Below are positions 6,164 through 14,802 of a stretch of DNA of 64,000 nucleotides, in pieces. The DNA is from Alkalispirochaeta americana. Lineage in GTDB: Bacteria; Spirochaetota; Spirochaetia; DSM-27196; Alkalispirochaetaceae. The stretch lies in the NCBI RefSeq assembly GCF_900156105.1, contig NZ_FTMS01000009.1:1-64000 (forward strand), in the 5' to 3' direction. Position numbers and translations under genes: made by a program. Position 1 is the stretch's first letter, and each line of letters starts with the position of its first letter. The notes beneath the pieces are model-generated. The model was given only the letters and a program-made list of their open reading frames with translations, did no database searches and had not been told where the DNA came from.

Positions 6164-6889
6164 TCATGTACCTATCTGCAGTGTGGAACGGCCTCCGTCT
6201 ACGCCGATTATCTGACCGGTAATCCAGCTAGCCTTCTCCGAGAGCAAGAAAACCGTTGCCGCAGCAATATCCTCGGCCTCACCCAGACGCCTGAGGGGGT
6301 GTGCTGATGCAATAGACTCGGCGAGCTTTTGATTGGAGAGTATCCCGCTGGCCAGTGATGTCTGCGTAAGGGAAGGAGCAATCGCATTGACCCGAATACC
6401 CGGGGCCAACTCCGCTGCCAGCGAAACCGTGAGGCCACTCACAGCCCCTTTTGCCATACCGATGGAAGCATGCATCGAAAAACCTTGCCGGGCTGCCACA
6501 CTCGAGTAGAAAACAATGGAAGGATCTGCTTTGCTTTTCTTCAGAGCCGGCAGCACGGCCTTCACGGCGAGAGCTGCAGCTCCAGCATTAACGGTAAAGT
6601 CCTCAACAAAATCTTCCGCTGAAAGTCGATTAAGGGAACGAAGCTTGATTGTGCCGATAGCATACACCAGTCCGTCCACCGCGCCAGCATCCTCGGCGAC
6701 ACGGGCAAAGAGATCGCTTTCTGTGACATCTCCATGGGTGTAACCAGCATCCAGTTCATCGGCGAGCGCACTGAGCTGATCTTCGCTGCGGGCTACGAGA
6801 TGAAGCCTGTATCCCTCCGCATGAAGCTTTCGAGCTGTCGCACTTCCTGTTCCTCCAGTTGCACCATATACAATAATTGTCTTGTTCAT
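6164..6889 (-). CDS. short-chain dehydrogenase-like protein lacking the catalytic Tyr
   Basis: SDR-fold protein of 241 aa. The NAD(P)-binding turn YGATGGTGSA is at residues 8-17, the structural Asn at about 101 (TVNAGAAA), Ser at about 130 (FYSSVAARQG), and the C-terminal WITGQIIGVDGG is typical of classical SDRs. In the YxxxK motif the Tyr is replaced by Ile (HASIGMAKGAV, I143, K147). Some SDR relatives carry this HASI..AK form, so activity may be altered rather than lost. The start at 6889 is inferred from where the Rossmann strand begins; the frame stays open further upstream. Confidence 0.82.
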   Translation of the reverse strand: MNKTIIVYGATGGTGSATARKLHAEGYRLHLVARSEDQLSALADELDAGYTHGDVTESDLFARVAEDAGAVDGLVYAIGTIKLRSLNRLSAEDFVEDFTVNAGAAALAVKAVLPALKKSKADPSIVFYSSVAARQGFSMHASIGMAKGAVSGLTVSLAAELAPGIRVNAIAPSLTQTSLASGILSNQKLAESIASAHPLRRLGEAEDIAAATVFLLSEKASWITGQIIGVDGGRSTLQIGT

Positions 6890-7048
6890 CGCAGGTTTGA
6901 ATCTATGAAAACAGTCAGCCGAAGGCAAGGATAATACGGGAAGTTGGCTCGCCCCGATCTCCTTGCAGGACAAGTGCCGCTGGGAGCGCCGATTGTCAAG
7001 AAATGGACCGTGCCACAGTTCCATCACCAGGGCACTTAAAAACGACGA

Positions 7049-8587
7049 TCAGGAATGTCGAAGCCGATCCATGATTTTGTCTGCAGTTTTCATTCCGTCA
7101 AGGGCGGAACTTACGATACCACCGGAGTAACCGGCCCCTTCGCCCACTGGATAGAGGCCTTTAACAGAAGACTCTCCCTCCTCGTCCCTGACTATCCTTA
7201 CCGGAGAGGATGTTCTTGTCTCTGGCCCAAGAAAAACACCTTCCGATAGAAACCCCCGAATCTTCTTGTCAAAATGCTGCATAGCGTCCTTGATAATTTT
7301 TACTGTGAACCCTGGCAAAATATCATCAAGTTTGGCGGAACAGACACCAGGACGAAAGGAGCAATCGGCCTTTTGAGCATCAAGTCGGTCATTCATGAAG
7401 GAGAGAGCTCTCTGCTGGGGAGCAAAGCCCTTCCCTGATATCTCATAGGCCTTTTTTTCGATTTCCCGTTGCAATTCGATCCCGGAAAGCGGATCAGAGG
7501 AGAAATCCTCCGGGTGAACAGAGACAACAATAGCAGAATTAGAGAATTTACCATCTCTGGCATTGTTGCTCATTCCATTTACGCAGAACCGCTCAAACTC
7601 CGATGAAGAGTTAATCACCTCCCCCCCAGGGCACATGCAAAAGGAGTAGGCAGATCTTTTTCCCGATGGATCGTTATAGACAAGCCTGTAATCGGCAGCG
7701 GGAAGATCTTTATGGAATATCCCGTACTGAGACTCATTAATAAACTCTGATGGATGTTCAATCCGCGCACCAATTGCAAATCCTTTCTTTTCAAGGGAAA
7801 CGTTATTCTTTCTGAGCATCTCATAACTATCCCTTGCTGAATGACCAATCGCAAAAATTATTTTCTCGAAGAAAAGCTCCCTCTTTTTTGATGTCCTTAT
7901 TCCACGGATTGCTCCATCTTTTATCACAAGATCGAGAACCTTCTCTTCAAAGTGGAAAACGCCTCCCAAAGATTCAATCGTTCCTCTCAGGTTTTTCAGA
8001 ACACCCACGAGAAGATCTGTCCCCAGGTGAGGCTTGGAATCATAGAGAATATTCGCTGGTGCGCCGCACATAACAAGACGGTCGAAAATCCATGAGATAC
8101 CTGGTTTGTTCACCCTTGTGGTGAGCTTTCCGTCGGACCAGGTCCCTGCCCCGCCCTCCCCAAAAAGAGCATTGCTTTCGATGTTGAGAAGGCCCTTGTT
8201 TCTCAGAAGAGAGATATCCCTCATCCTCTCATCGACCCTTTTGCCCCTTTCAATCACAACAACCGAGGCTCCCCGCTCGGCAAGGCGAAGAGCAGCAAAA
8301 AGACCGGCAGGGCCTGCACCGACAATGAGCATCGACGTATTTTCTGATCTTGTAAGGACTTGCGGAGAAGGCTCACTCCAGGGATGAAGATTTTTCTTAT
8401 CAATCCCGAGGGGCCCTTCAACTAACACCCGATATTTCCAGTGGACCTTGTTTTTCTTTCGAGCATCAAGCGATTTTTTGAGAATCCGTATGAACTGTAG
8501 TGAAGGATCAACATGTCTAACAATCGAAGAGAGGTTCTCTTCTTCTTCGTGGGGCATTAAAACAACATTTTCTAACTCATATAACAC
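7049..8587 (-). CDS. FAD-dependent dehydrogenase of the COG2509 family
   Basis: Flavoprotein of 512 aa. The N-terminal ~75 residues form a small domain typical of COG2509 proteins (SLDARKKNKVHWKYRVLVE). The FAD-binding GAGPAGLFAALRLAERGASVVVIERG follows at about 91-115. A second signature, NALFGEGGAGTWSDGKLTTR, and the C-terminal GLYPVGEGAGYSGGIVSSALDG close the FAD site. The biochemical role of the family is not established. The start is a GTG at 8587 with AGGT about 8 nt upstream. A Fur-like palindrome lies 257 bp upstream. Confidence 0.85.
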   Translation of the reverse strand: MLYELENVVLMPHEEEENLSSIVRHVDPSLQFIRILKKSLDARKKNKVHWKYRVLVEGPLGIDKKNLHPWSEPSPQVLTRSENTSMLIVGAGPAGLFAALRLAERGASVVVIERGKRVDERMRDISLLRNKGLLNIESNALFGEGGAGTWSDGKLTTRVNKPGISWIFDRLVMCGAPANILYDSKPHLGTDLLVGVLKNLRGTIESLGGVFHFEEKVLDLVIKDGAIRGIRTSKKRELFFEKIIFAIGHSARDSYEMLRKNNVSLEKKGFAIGARIEHPSEFINESQYGIFHKDLPAADYRLVYNDPSGKRSAYSFCMCPGGEVINSSSEFERFCVNGMSNNARDGKFSNSAIVVSVHPEDFSSDPLSGIELQREIEKKAYEISGKGFAPQQRALSFMNDRLDAQKADCSFRPGVCSAKLDDILPGFTVKIIKDAMQHFDKKIRGFLSEGVFLGPETRTSSPVRIVRDEEGESSVKGLYPVGEGAGYSGGIVSSALDGMKTADKIMDRLRHS

Positions 8588-8843
8588 AAAAAATTACCTG
8601 TATAGCGAAGCCTGCGGTCGTTATTATAAAAAATAAAATTCAAACGCTCTTGGTGCACAGATTTTCATGATCGATTTCTGCAGGAATCCCGATCCTGCTC
8701 CATTGACGCAACACCCTTGCCGTCACTATAAACAGCTGCCCGTTTTCAGATCAATCCAGGGCACCGCGCCCCTCCTCAGGATGTCGCGGTCAACAGGTGC
8801 TCCACAGGCAGTCGCTCCTCCAGCACTCTGGACTCCCCAAAAA

Positions 8844-8858
8844 TGATAATAATCATCA
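8844..8858. promoter_or_regulatory. Fur-family-like operator (7-1-7 palindrome)
   Basis: TGATAATAATCATCA fits the 7-1-7 TGATAAT-N-ATTATCA pattern of Fur-family boxes with one mismatched pair. It is flanked by A/T bases as known boxes are. It is far from any start codon, so the controlled gene is unclear; the FAD-dependent dehydrogenase at 8587 is nearest downstream on the minus strand. Confidence 0.45.
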
Positions 8859-8987
8859 GTTTGTCGAGAAATCGGGATGAGGCCATGTCTGAGTCGACTC
8901 CGGAGCTCCGGAACATCCCTCCGCCCTGTCCTTTCGGGCCGGCCTTAAGTATGAACTATCTCAATAATACTCTTCGTGCGATCAGGG

Positions 8988-9017
8988 AAGGGAGTCATGA
9001 AAATCCATGACTCCCTT
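8988..9017 (-). terminator. hairpin after the AraC/GyrI regulator
   Basis: A perfect 12-bp stem (AAGGGAGTCATG / CATGACTCCCTT) with a 6-nt loop lies 9 bp past the stop of the regulator gene. No U-run follows on either strand, so it may be a weak or factor-dependent terminator, or an mRNA 3' stabiliser. Confidence 0.5.
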
Positions 9018-9025
9018 GTCGCGGG

Positions 9026-9946
9026 TCAGCTTTTTTGTACTTCCTTCACAGACCACAATTCAATGTAGCCCCTCCAGCCCTGCGGCTCCAACTGTAACCT
9101 CGGATTATCCTTGTCCCACGCGTAGCCATACAGCTCGGGCCTGAATTTCTTCAGCTGCTCCTGCATGGAGCAGATTGCATCCTCGAAATGGACATCATCG
9201 TAGGGCTCGCCCTGAAACACCATCATTCGACACGCCGGGAGGTCGATGATCTCGAATCCTTCAGGAATGTCCCCATCGTAGGAAGAAGAAACCTCTACCC
9301 CCTGGACGTACTCGCTTCCGCCAGATCTCATGCGGGGTGGCAACCAGATGCCGGCTGGCTCGTGGAGGGCCTCTTTAATGCTTACCAGAAGGCCCCAGAC
9401 ATCGCCGCCGACCTCTTCGCAGTATTCGAAGTAATCGGAAGCTTTCGTTCCTCGCCGCAGAATCAGCTTGCGCGCAGGGCGTTCGACAACCTGTGTAAAA
9501 ACCACACAGACCTTTTCCTGTGCTTTTTCCATGAGAGACTCCTTGTGTCTTTTTTTGTAGAGGTGCTGGAATTCCACGCCGTAGGGCAAGAACAGCTGCA
9601 CGGGTCCGGGCTTTTTTGCATATCGCTTCGGCGTAACGCCAAATTCCCTGCTAAAAGCCCTGGTGAACCCTTCATGCGAGTCAAAGACGAAATCAAGAGC
9701 GACATCAAGGATCCGTCTATCTCCATCCCGCAGGACAAGCGCTGACTTCGTCAGGCGCGCCCTCCTGATGTACTCAAATGGAGGGACCCCGGTCAGTTCC
9801 CTGAACATCCGCGCACAATGGTACGGGCTGTAACAGGCGACAGTCGCGAGCTGCCGCATTGTAATCGGTTCCTGCAAATGCCGCACGATGTAGTCCTGCA
9901 TCCGCTGCACCGCCTTGACTACTTGCTCTTCTTTGTCCCCAGCCAT
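9026..9946 (-). CDS. AraC-family regulator with GyrI-like effector domain
   Basis: Regulator of about 306 aa. The first ~110 residues form two helix-turn-helices of the AraC/XylS type (ITMRQLATVACYSPYHCARMFRELTGVPPFEYIRRARL, then ILDVALDFVFDSHEGFTRAFSREFGVTPKRY). The C-terminal ~150 residues match the GyrI-like/AraC_E_bind small-molecule domain (RKLILRRGTKASDYFEYCEEVG ... PEGFEIIDLPACRMMVFQG). It resembles Rob/SoxS-like drug- or stress-responsive regulators. The ATG at 9946 is chosen because the HTH follows it with a purine-rich site upstream; an upstream in-frame ATG at 10078 adds 44 residues of doubtful character. Its target is unknown. Confidence 0.86.
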   Translation of the reverse strand: MAGDKEEQVVKAVQRMQDYIVRHLQEPITMRQLATVACYSPYHCARMFRELTGVPPFEYIRRARLTKSALVLRDGDRRILDVALDFVFDSHEGFTRAFSREFGVTPKRYAKKPGPVQLFLPYGVEFQHLYKKRHKESLMEKAQEKVCVVFTQVVERPARKLILRRGTKASDYFEYCEEVGGDVWGLLVSIKEALHEPAGIWLPPRMRSGGSEYVQGVEVSSSYDGDIPEGFEIIDLPACRMMVFQGEPYDDVHFEDAICSMQEQLKKFRPELYGYAWDKDNPRLQLEPQGWRGYIELWSVKEVQKS

Positions 9947-10106
9947 TTCGCTTCCGCACCTCCCGAGGCCATCATGCAAGACATTAGGAGGCAAAATCTT
10001 GACCGTCCTTGCTAATCTGTTGTCAGACCCAGTCAGCCTGTCGTATCCAGACGGACAAAGGGCGAAGCAGGTTTCCATAGATGAGAAAAAATACGGTTTT
10101 GACCTC

Positions 10107-11327
10107 TCAGATCAAGCGCCCCTCAACCTCTTGTTCTTCCAGATGCGCTCCAATGGGGTCTTCACATGATGCCAGGAAAGCCGGCCCCTGCTGAAACTCT
10201 TCCTCGGTAACCAGGCACGCCTCCAGGCGAGCCTCGATCTCGGCACGGTTCATCCCGATGCCAATATGTACAATTTCCTGTTTCCGGTCACCCCACTCGC
10301 CCGCAAAGGCCTCACGGATCCTGTCTCGAGACTCGGCATCTTCCGGCCAATCCTTTTTTGGGACCGCCGCCCACCAGTACCCTGCAAGATCAATCTGCTT
10401 CTGTGTTCCTGCCTGCGAGAAGAGAAAGATGTAATCTGGTTGCGTGGCAATCCAGAAGAATCCCTTTGCCCGTATCAGGTTGTCCTGGTCGGCCTCCCAA
10501 TACTTTGTTAGCCGCCCGGGGTGGAAGGGCCTTCTTGCGCGAAAGACAAAGCTGGATATCCCGTACTCTTCAGTCTCAGGAGTATGGTCAGCACGCAGCT
10601 CATCTTTCCAGGCGGCTGTTTCTTCGGATTCTTCAAGATCAAACAGGCCGGTATCAAGGATTTCGCTGAGATCAATCATTCCGTAGGTAGTTTCGATCTG
10701 GCGAGCCGAAGGATTGAGCGCCGCAAGCAGGCAGGATATCTTTCTCAGGGTATCTTCATCGACCAGATCAACTTTATTCAGGACGATCACATCGGCAAAC
10801 TCGACCTGATCGGTGAGCAGATGGGCCACTGTTCGCTCATCGTCGTCTGCAACCTGCTCCTTGCGATCTTCGAGCATATCCTGCGAAGAAAGGTCGTCAA
10901 GAAACCGCGATGCGTCCACAACGGTCACCATGGTGTCAAGCCGGGTCAGCTCGCGAAGACTAATCTGGTTCTCGTCCTCAAAGGTAAAGGTCTGAGCGAT
11001 CGGCAGGGGTTCCGAAATTCCCGAAGACTCGATGAGAAGATACTCAAAGCGGTCTTCCCGCGCCAGACGGGCAACCTCTTTCAACAAATCTTCCCGCAAG
11101 GTGCAGCAGATGCAACCGTTCGACATCTCAACCAGAGCTTCCTCGCTCCGGCTCAGCGCAGCCTCACCACCTCTCACCAGTGATGCATCTATGTTGATCT
11201 CGGACATGTCGTTGACGATGACTGCAACGCGCAGATCCTGCCGATTTGCCAAGATGTGATTCAGAAGCGTTGTCTTGCCTGCACCAAGATAGCCCGAGAG
11301 GACTGTTACAGGGAGTTTTGCCTTCAT
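10107..11327 (-). CDS. CobW/COG0523 metal-chaperone GTPase
   Basis: G3E GTPase of 406 aa. The Walker [10 protein letters not shown] is at residues 12-20, the metal-binding GCICC motif at 71-75 (C72, C74, C75), and the GTP-specificity NKVD in [12 protein letters not shown]. The C-terminal CobW domain starts around [16 protein letters not shown]. Its size and C-terminal [12 protein letters not shown] segment fit the YciC/ZigA-type zinc-linked branch. Such proteins hand zinc (or another metal) to client enzymes and are often made in zinc shortage. A small perfect inverted repeat lies 14 nt before the ATG. Confidence 0.88.
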   Translation of the reverse strand: MKAKLPVTVLSGYLGAGKTTLLNHILANRQDLRVAVIVNDMSEINIDASLVRGGEAALSRSEEALVEMSNGCICCTLREDLLKEVARLAREDRFEYLLIESSGISEPLPIAQTFTFEDENQISLRELTRLDTMVTVVDASRFLDDLSSQDMLEDRKEQVADDDERTVAHLLTDQVEFADVIVLNKVDLVDEDTLRKISCLLAALNPSARQIETTYGMIDLSEILDTGLFDLEESEETAAWKDELRADHTPETEEYGISSFVFRARRPFHPGRLTKYWEADQDNLIRAKGFFWIATQPDYIFLFSQAGTQKQIDLAGYWWAAVPKKDWPEDAESRDRIREAFAGEWGDRKQEIVHIGIGMNRAEIEARLEACLVTEEEFQQGPAFLASCEDPIGAHLEEQEVEGRLI

Positions 11328-11340
11328 GATGGATTGGTAT

Positions 11341-11360
11341 CACAAGGTATTACTCTTGTG
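11341..11360. promoter_or_regulatory. inverted repeat upstream of the CobW-type gene
   Basis: CACAAG-8 nt-CTTGTG, perfectly symmetric, ends 14 nt before the ATG of the GTPase gene. It could be an operator or a leader hairpin covering the ribosome site. It does not closely match Zur boxes I know. Confidence 0.4.
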
Positions 11361-11417
11361 CAACCATCTCCTCCTCATATTGCCTCAGCGTCTCGGGGCG
11401 ATCCTGCAGGAGCCGGG

Positions 11418-13328
11418 CTACCGGGGGCCTGGATCTCCGGTCTCGTTTACCTCAAACTGGGTTACAAGGGAAGCCAGGCCATCGATAAGATCCTTGTTCT
11501 CAGCCATTTCCGAGGTCACATCGGTGATGGCAGTGTTGATTTCTCCCAAGCCGGCCCTCATTTCCGTCATGCTCTCCTTCACCTGACCGCTGATTTCTCT
11601 CAGGCGGGTAATTTCTTCAAGGACCGTTGCACGACCTGTTCCGATCTCTCCAGCACCAGAGGTTACCTCGGTCATGAGCCCCTTCATTTTTTCAAGGGCC
11701 GTGAGAATCTCGCGGCCTCCGGTATTCTGTTCCTCCAGAGCATGTCGAATTTCCTCCCCCAGGTAGCTCACGGTCATGATCATTTCGAGGACCTGGGCAA
11801 AGGTAGTTTCCGCCTCTCCGGACGTCCCTGCTACACCATCAATAAGGCCCTTTATGCTTTTCAGAGAGGCCCCGGTTGCCTTGGACTGCTGGGTTGTTTT
11901 TTCTGCCAGAGAGCGAATTTCATTTGCCACGACGGCAAAACCCTGCCCGTACTGTCCCGCGTGGGCCGCCTCGATAGCTGCATTCATGGCCAGCAGGTTG
12001 GTTTGCGCTGCAACAGACGAAATTACCTTGTTTGCTTCCAATAGACTTTCCGACTCCAGGGCGACTTTCTGAAGATGGCGATTGACGGCACCGACCTGCT
12101 CTTTGCCGCCCTCAGCTGCCTTAACCAACTCTTTTATTCTTTCGTCCGACTGCCCAACGGTATTACCGATGGAAACAATATTGGATATCATCTCTTCAAT
12201 CGAGGCCGATGATTCCGAAACAGCTCCAGCCTGTTGGGTAATAATCCTTTCAAGCTCGTTAATGTTCCTGTCAATCTGCTCCACGGCCGAGCTTGACTCG
12301 GAAACGCTTGTGCCCTGGCGGTCAATCAACCCCGCGATACTTTCAATGTTCGCCGATATTTCGTTAACAGCGGCCGCCGTCTCTTCCATATTCGACGAAA
12401 GGCTCGCCCCCTGCTCATTCAGTCGGTAGGCTGACTTCCGTATCTGAAGGATCATCTTTTCCAGGGAAGAGGTGAAGAGATTGAAACTTTCGGCCAGCAG
12501 GCCAATCTCGTCGGTGGTGTCCACGGGAATTCGCTTGGTAAGATCACCCTTCCCGCGAGCGGCTTCTTCCAGAGACGCAACGGTGCGGCAAATTGGCTTG
12601 ACGACTCTGGAGGATATAAAGAGCAGAAGCCCCCCCATAAGAGCCAGTCCGGCAATGGCAATAATCGACTGAATCAGAAGAAGCGTGGCGAACCTCTGCT
12701 GCATCTCACGAGCCCGTTCCTCCACCAAGGCATCGATATCATCTGTATAGGCTCCAGTACCGATCGCCAGATCGAAGGGTTCAAAATATATGCTGTAGGA
12801 TCGTTTTGGTTCGGGCTCGGTCTCTCCCATCTTGGGGAAGTAGTAGTTTACAAAATCGCCACCGGCCATGGCCGCTGCAAGAATGTCCTGAATCAGGTAA
12901 TTCCCCAGAGCATCCTGGAGATTGATTCTGCTCTTGCCCTCCACATCCTCCCGTCCGTAAAGCACCACATTAACGCCTTCGCCGGTATCAGCCCAGAAAT
13001 AACCGTCGGCCGTATCCTCAGGGTGGAGAGCGTAGCGGATCTCCCTGAGCAAGGAGACGCCCGTTTCATAAGCAGCCTCTCTGGAAAGAATCCCCTCCCG
13101 GGCAAGGCGATCAAGTTCCTCCAGCATGGTGTAGGCTGTTTCTACCTGAAACCGGATAAGTCTATCAAAGGAGGTTCGAAGTTCCTGATCGAGATCGTCC
13201 AGAGCAGCGCGGTTGCTGTCGGAAATTATAACAAGCGAAGCAAGAGTAATCGCCAGAATAGTGACAAATCCCACCCCGAGAATCCCAACCATCAGAGTTC
13301 TCTTCAAACTCTTCCGTTTTGCTTCCAT
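11418..13328 (-). CDS. methyl-accepting chemotaxis protein with sCache domain
   Basis: Chemoreceptor of 636 aa. A membrane segment (TLMVGILGVGFVTILAITLA) near the start is followed by a periplasmic single-Cache domain (DGYFWADTGEGVNVVLYGREDVEGKSR ... SYSIYFEPFDLAIGTGAYTDD). A second membrane segment (LLIQSIIAIAGLALMGGLLLF), a HAMP domain and a long coiled signalling domain follow. The CheA/CheW-binding hairpin reads [35 protein letters not shown]. sCache_2 domains often bind small organic acids. The ATG at 13328 has AGGAG 6 nt upstream; the open frame upstream of it has no features of a real N-terminus. Confidence 0.93.
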   Translation of the reverse strand: MEAKRKSLKRTLMVGILGVGFVTILAITLASLVIISDSNRAALDDLDQELRTSFDRLIRFQVETAYTMLEELDRLAREGILSREAAYETGVSLLREIRYALHPEDTADGYFWADTGEGVNVVLYGREDVEGKSRINLQDALGNYLIQDILAAAMAGGDFVNYYFPKMGETEPEPKRSYSIYFEPFDLAIGTGAYTDDIDALVEERAREMQQRFATLLLIQSIIAIAGLALMGGLLLFISSRVVKPICRTVASLEEAARGKGDLTKRIPVDTTDEIGLLAESFNLFTSSLEKMILQIRKSAYRLNEQGASLSSNMEETAAAVNEISANIESIAGLIDRQGTSVSESSSAVEQIDRNINELERIITQQAGAVSESSASIEEMISNIVSIGNTVGQSDERIKELVKAAEGGKEQVGAVNRHLQKVALESESLLEANKVISSVAAQTNLLAMNAAIEAAHAGQYGQGFAVVANEIRSLAEKTTQQSKATGASLKSIKGLIDGVAGTSGEAETTFAQVLEMIMTVSYLGEEIRHALEEQNTGGREILTALEKMKGLMTEVTSGAGEIGTGRATVLEEITRLREISGQVKESMTEMRAGLGEINTAITDVTSEMAENKDLIDGLASLVTQFEVNETGDPGPR

Positions 13329-13443
13329 GGATGACTCCTGAACAGCCACTCTGTATCTACGTCTACAAAGTATAGAACCGGCAAAGACGGATTGCAAATG
13401 TACAACTGCTCCCGAAATGGCTGGCCCTGGTTCATGGAACGCT

Positions 13444-14802
13444 TTAGCCAAGACTGAAGGTTCGAAACGTCCTTCGGGAGTTAATTTTCCCGGCGAGTCC
13501 GGGGTTCTTGCGACACAGCTTCTGGAGCACCTCCACGCAGGCCTGTAAATCGGCATCGACTGGCTCAAGATCAGCCTCAAGACCACCGATTACCTCGTTC
13601 AGGTCACGGATCTCCTGATCCTTCTCGTCCAGACTCTCGCTCAGTTTGCGATAATCCCGAACCAGTGTCAGAAAGTCTCGGGTATACAGACCGATGGCAT
13701 AGGCGAAAGAATCACGGTCATTCCGACAGAGTTGACCGGGGTCAACCTCAAAGAGACTCTCGATCCCCTTATAGGAGTCAAGGATTGCCTTGCGATAATC
13801 GTTCAGATAGTCTGTGTAGGTTCGCCCGATCAGACTGGTTGATATCATGGAAAACAGGGTGACACTCACGATGATCCCCGTGACCCAGAGAACGTTATGC
13901 CGACGTTGCGCATGAAACTGGAGGCCTTTCTTCATGAGGATCTCCCAGTCTCCGGCACTCACCACGTAGCTGTTGAGCCCGTTGTACCGCCGCGAAAGCG
14001 AGGTTTCGGCTTCGCTCTCTGACAGGTCCCGGTAATTCTGGCCATAGTTCCGGCGATCACCCCGTTGCAGATAGATCCAGTCTTCTTCCCTGCTGTGTTC
14101 CCCGAGAATCCTGAGGACGTCGCTACTATCAGCGGGATCACGGGCTTCGAGATCCGCCTGCAATCTCTCGCGGGCTCTTTCGCTACTGTCTTGGATGTAC
14201 CCCAGGGGTCCCCAGACTGTCGTGGTGGCGCTGAGCAGAATCAGAATGGCCAGAACGAAAAACCCAAGCCATCCCACGGTAGCCTCGCAAGAAGAAGAAT
14301 CCGATTTGAGCGCAATAAAGCGGAGCATTTTGATGTTACGCAAGAGCCTGAAGAGACGGGTGAGACGCAATGCTCTCAGCAGCTTGGTGGAACGGATGAT
14401 CCCCACCGAGAGCCCCCCGGCAGCCAAAAAATCGGCAACAACAAAGTCAGCCGAACCTGTCAGGGACGCCAGTAGCGATACAACGAGAAAAATGAGAGCC
14501 AGCATACCTGGCAGAGCCGCCAGACTGTCGGTGACAGCGGTAAAGAGTGTGAGCCGCCCCTCCTTCTTCCATGAAATAAAGCGAACGAGCAGAACCAGAA
14601 AAACAAGATCAAAAAAAAGGTTCAAGGTCCCAAAAACAAGCATTGGTTGTGCAGTGAGAGCCAGCTCGTAGGGGATCATCACCAGAATGGAGCAGAGAAT
14701 GAAGGCAAACTCCAGCAGGGAGATGTTGTGTTGTGCTTGCTGATGGATTTCCAGATCTTCGAAGTTTTTCCTGATCTCCTCGTAACGAGCCTCAAGATTC
14801 AT
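13444..14802 (-). CDS. voltage-sensor-like six-TM membrane protein
   Basis: Membrane protein of 452 aa with the plan of a voltage-gated channel subunit. TM segments lie at about 28-48, 57-77, 88-112 (with the S3-like DSLAALPG), 126-160, 176-198 and 303-326. The fourth is a textbook S4: positive residues every third position (R137, K140, R143, R146, R149, R152, R155, K158). Between TM5 and TM6 there is a ~100-residue polar loop instead of a normal pore helix and filter; no TVGYG or TLESW signature is seen. The C-terminal ~120 residues are predicted cytoplasmic and partly coiled coil. The next gene overlaps by 4 bp, indicating an operon. Whether it conducts ions is unknown. Confidence 0.68.
   Translation of the reverse strand: MNLEARYEEIRKNFEDLEIHQQAQHNISLLEFAFILCSILVMIPYELALTAQPMLVFGTLNLFFDLVFLVLLVRFISWKKEGRLTLFTAVTDSLAALPGMLALIFLVVSLLASLTGSADFVVADFLAAGGLSVGIIRSTKLLRALRLTRLFRLLRNIKMLRFIALKSDSSSCEATVGWLGFFVLAILILLSATTTVWGPLGYIQDSSERARERLQADLEARDPADSSDVLRILGEHSREEDWIYLQRGDRRNYGQNYRDLSESEAETSLSRRYNGLNSYVVSAGDWEILMKKGLQFHAQRRHNVLWVTGIIVSVTLFSMISTSLIGRTYTDYLNDYRKAILDSYKGIESLFEVDPGQLCRNDRDSFAYAIGLYTRDFLTLVRDYRKLSESLDEKDQEIRDLNEVIGGLEADLEPVDADLQACVEVLQKLCRKNPGLAGKINSRRTFRTFSLG

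Larger units (their letters stand above)
8588..9025. other. 438-bp gene-free region
   Basis: No coding region with a ribosome site or recognisable product is visible on either strand. It contains a Fur-type palindrome at 8844-8858 and a 12-bp hairpin at 8988-9017. A small RNA is possible but not shown. Confidence 0.5.
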
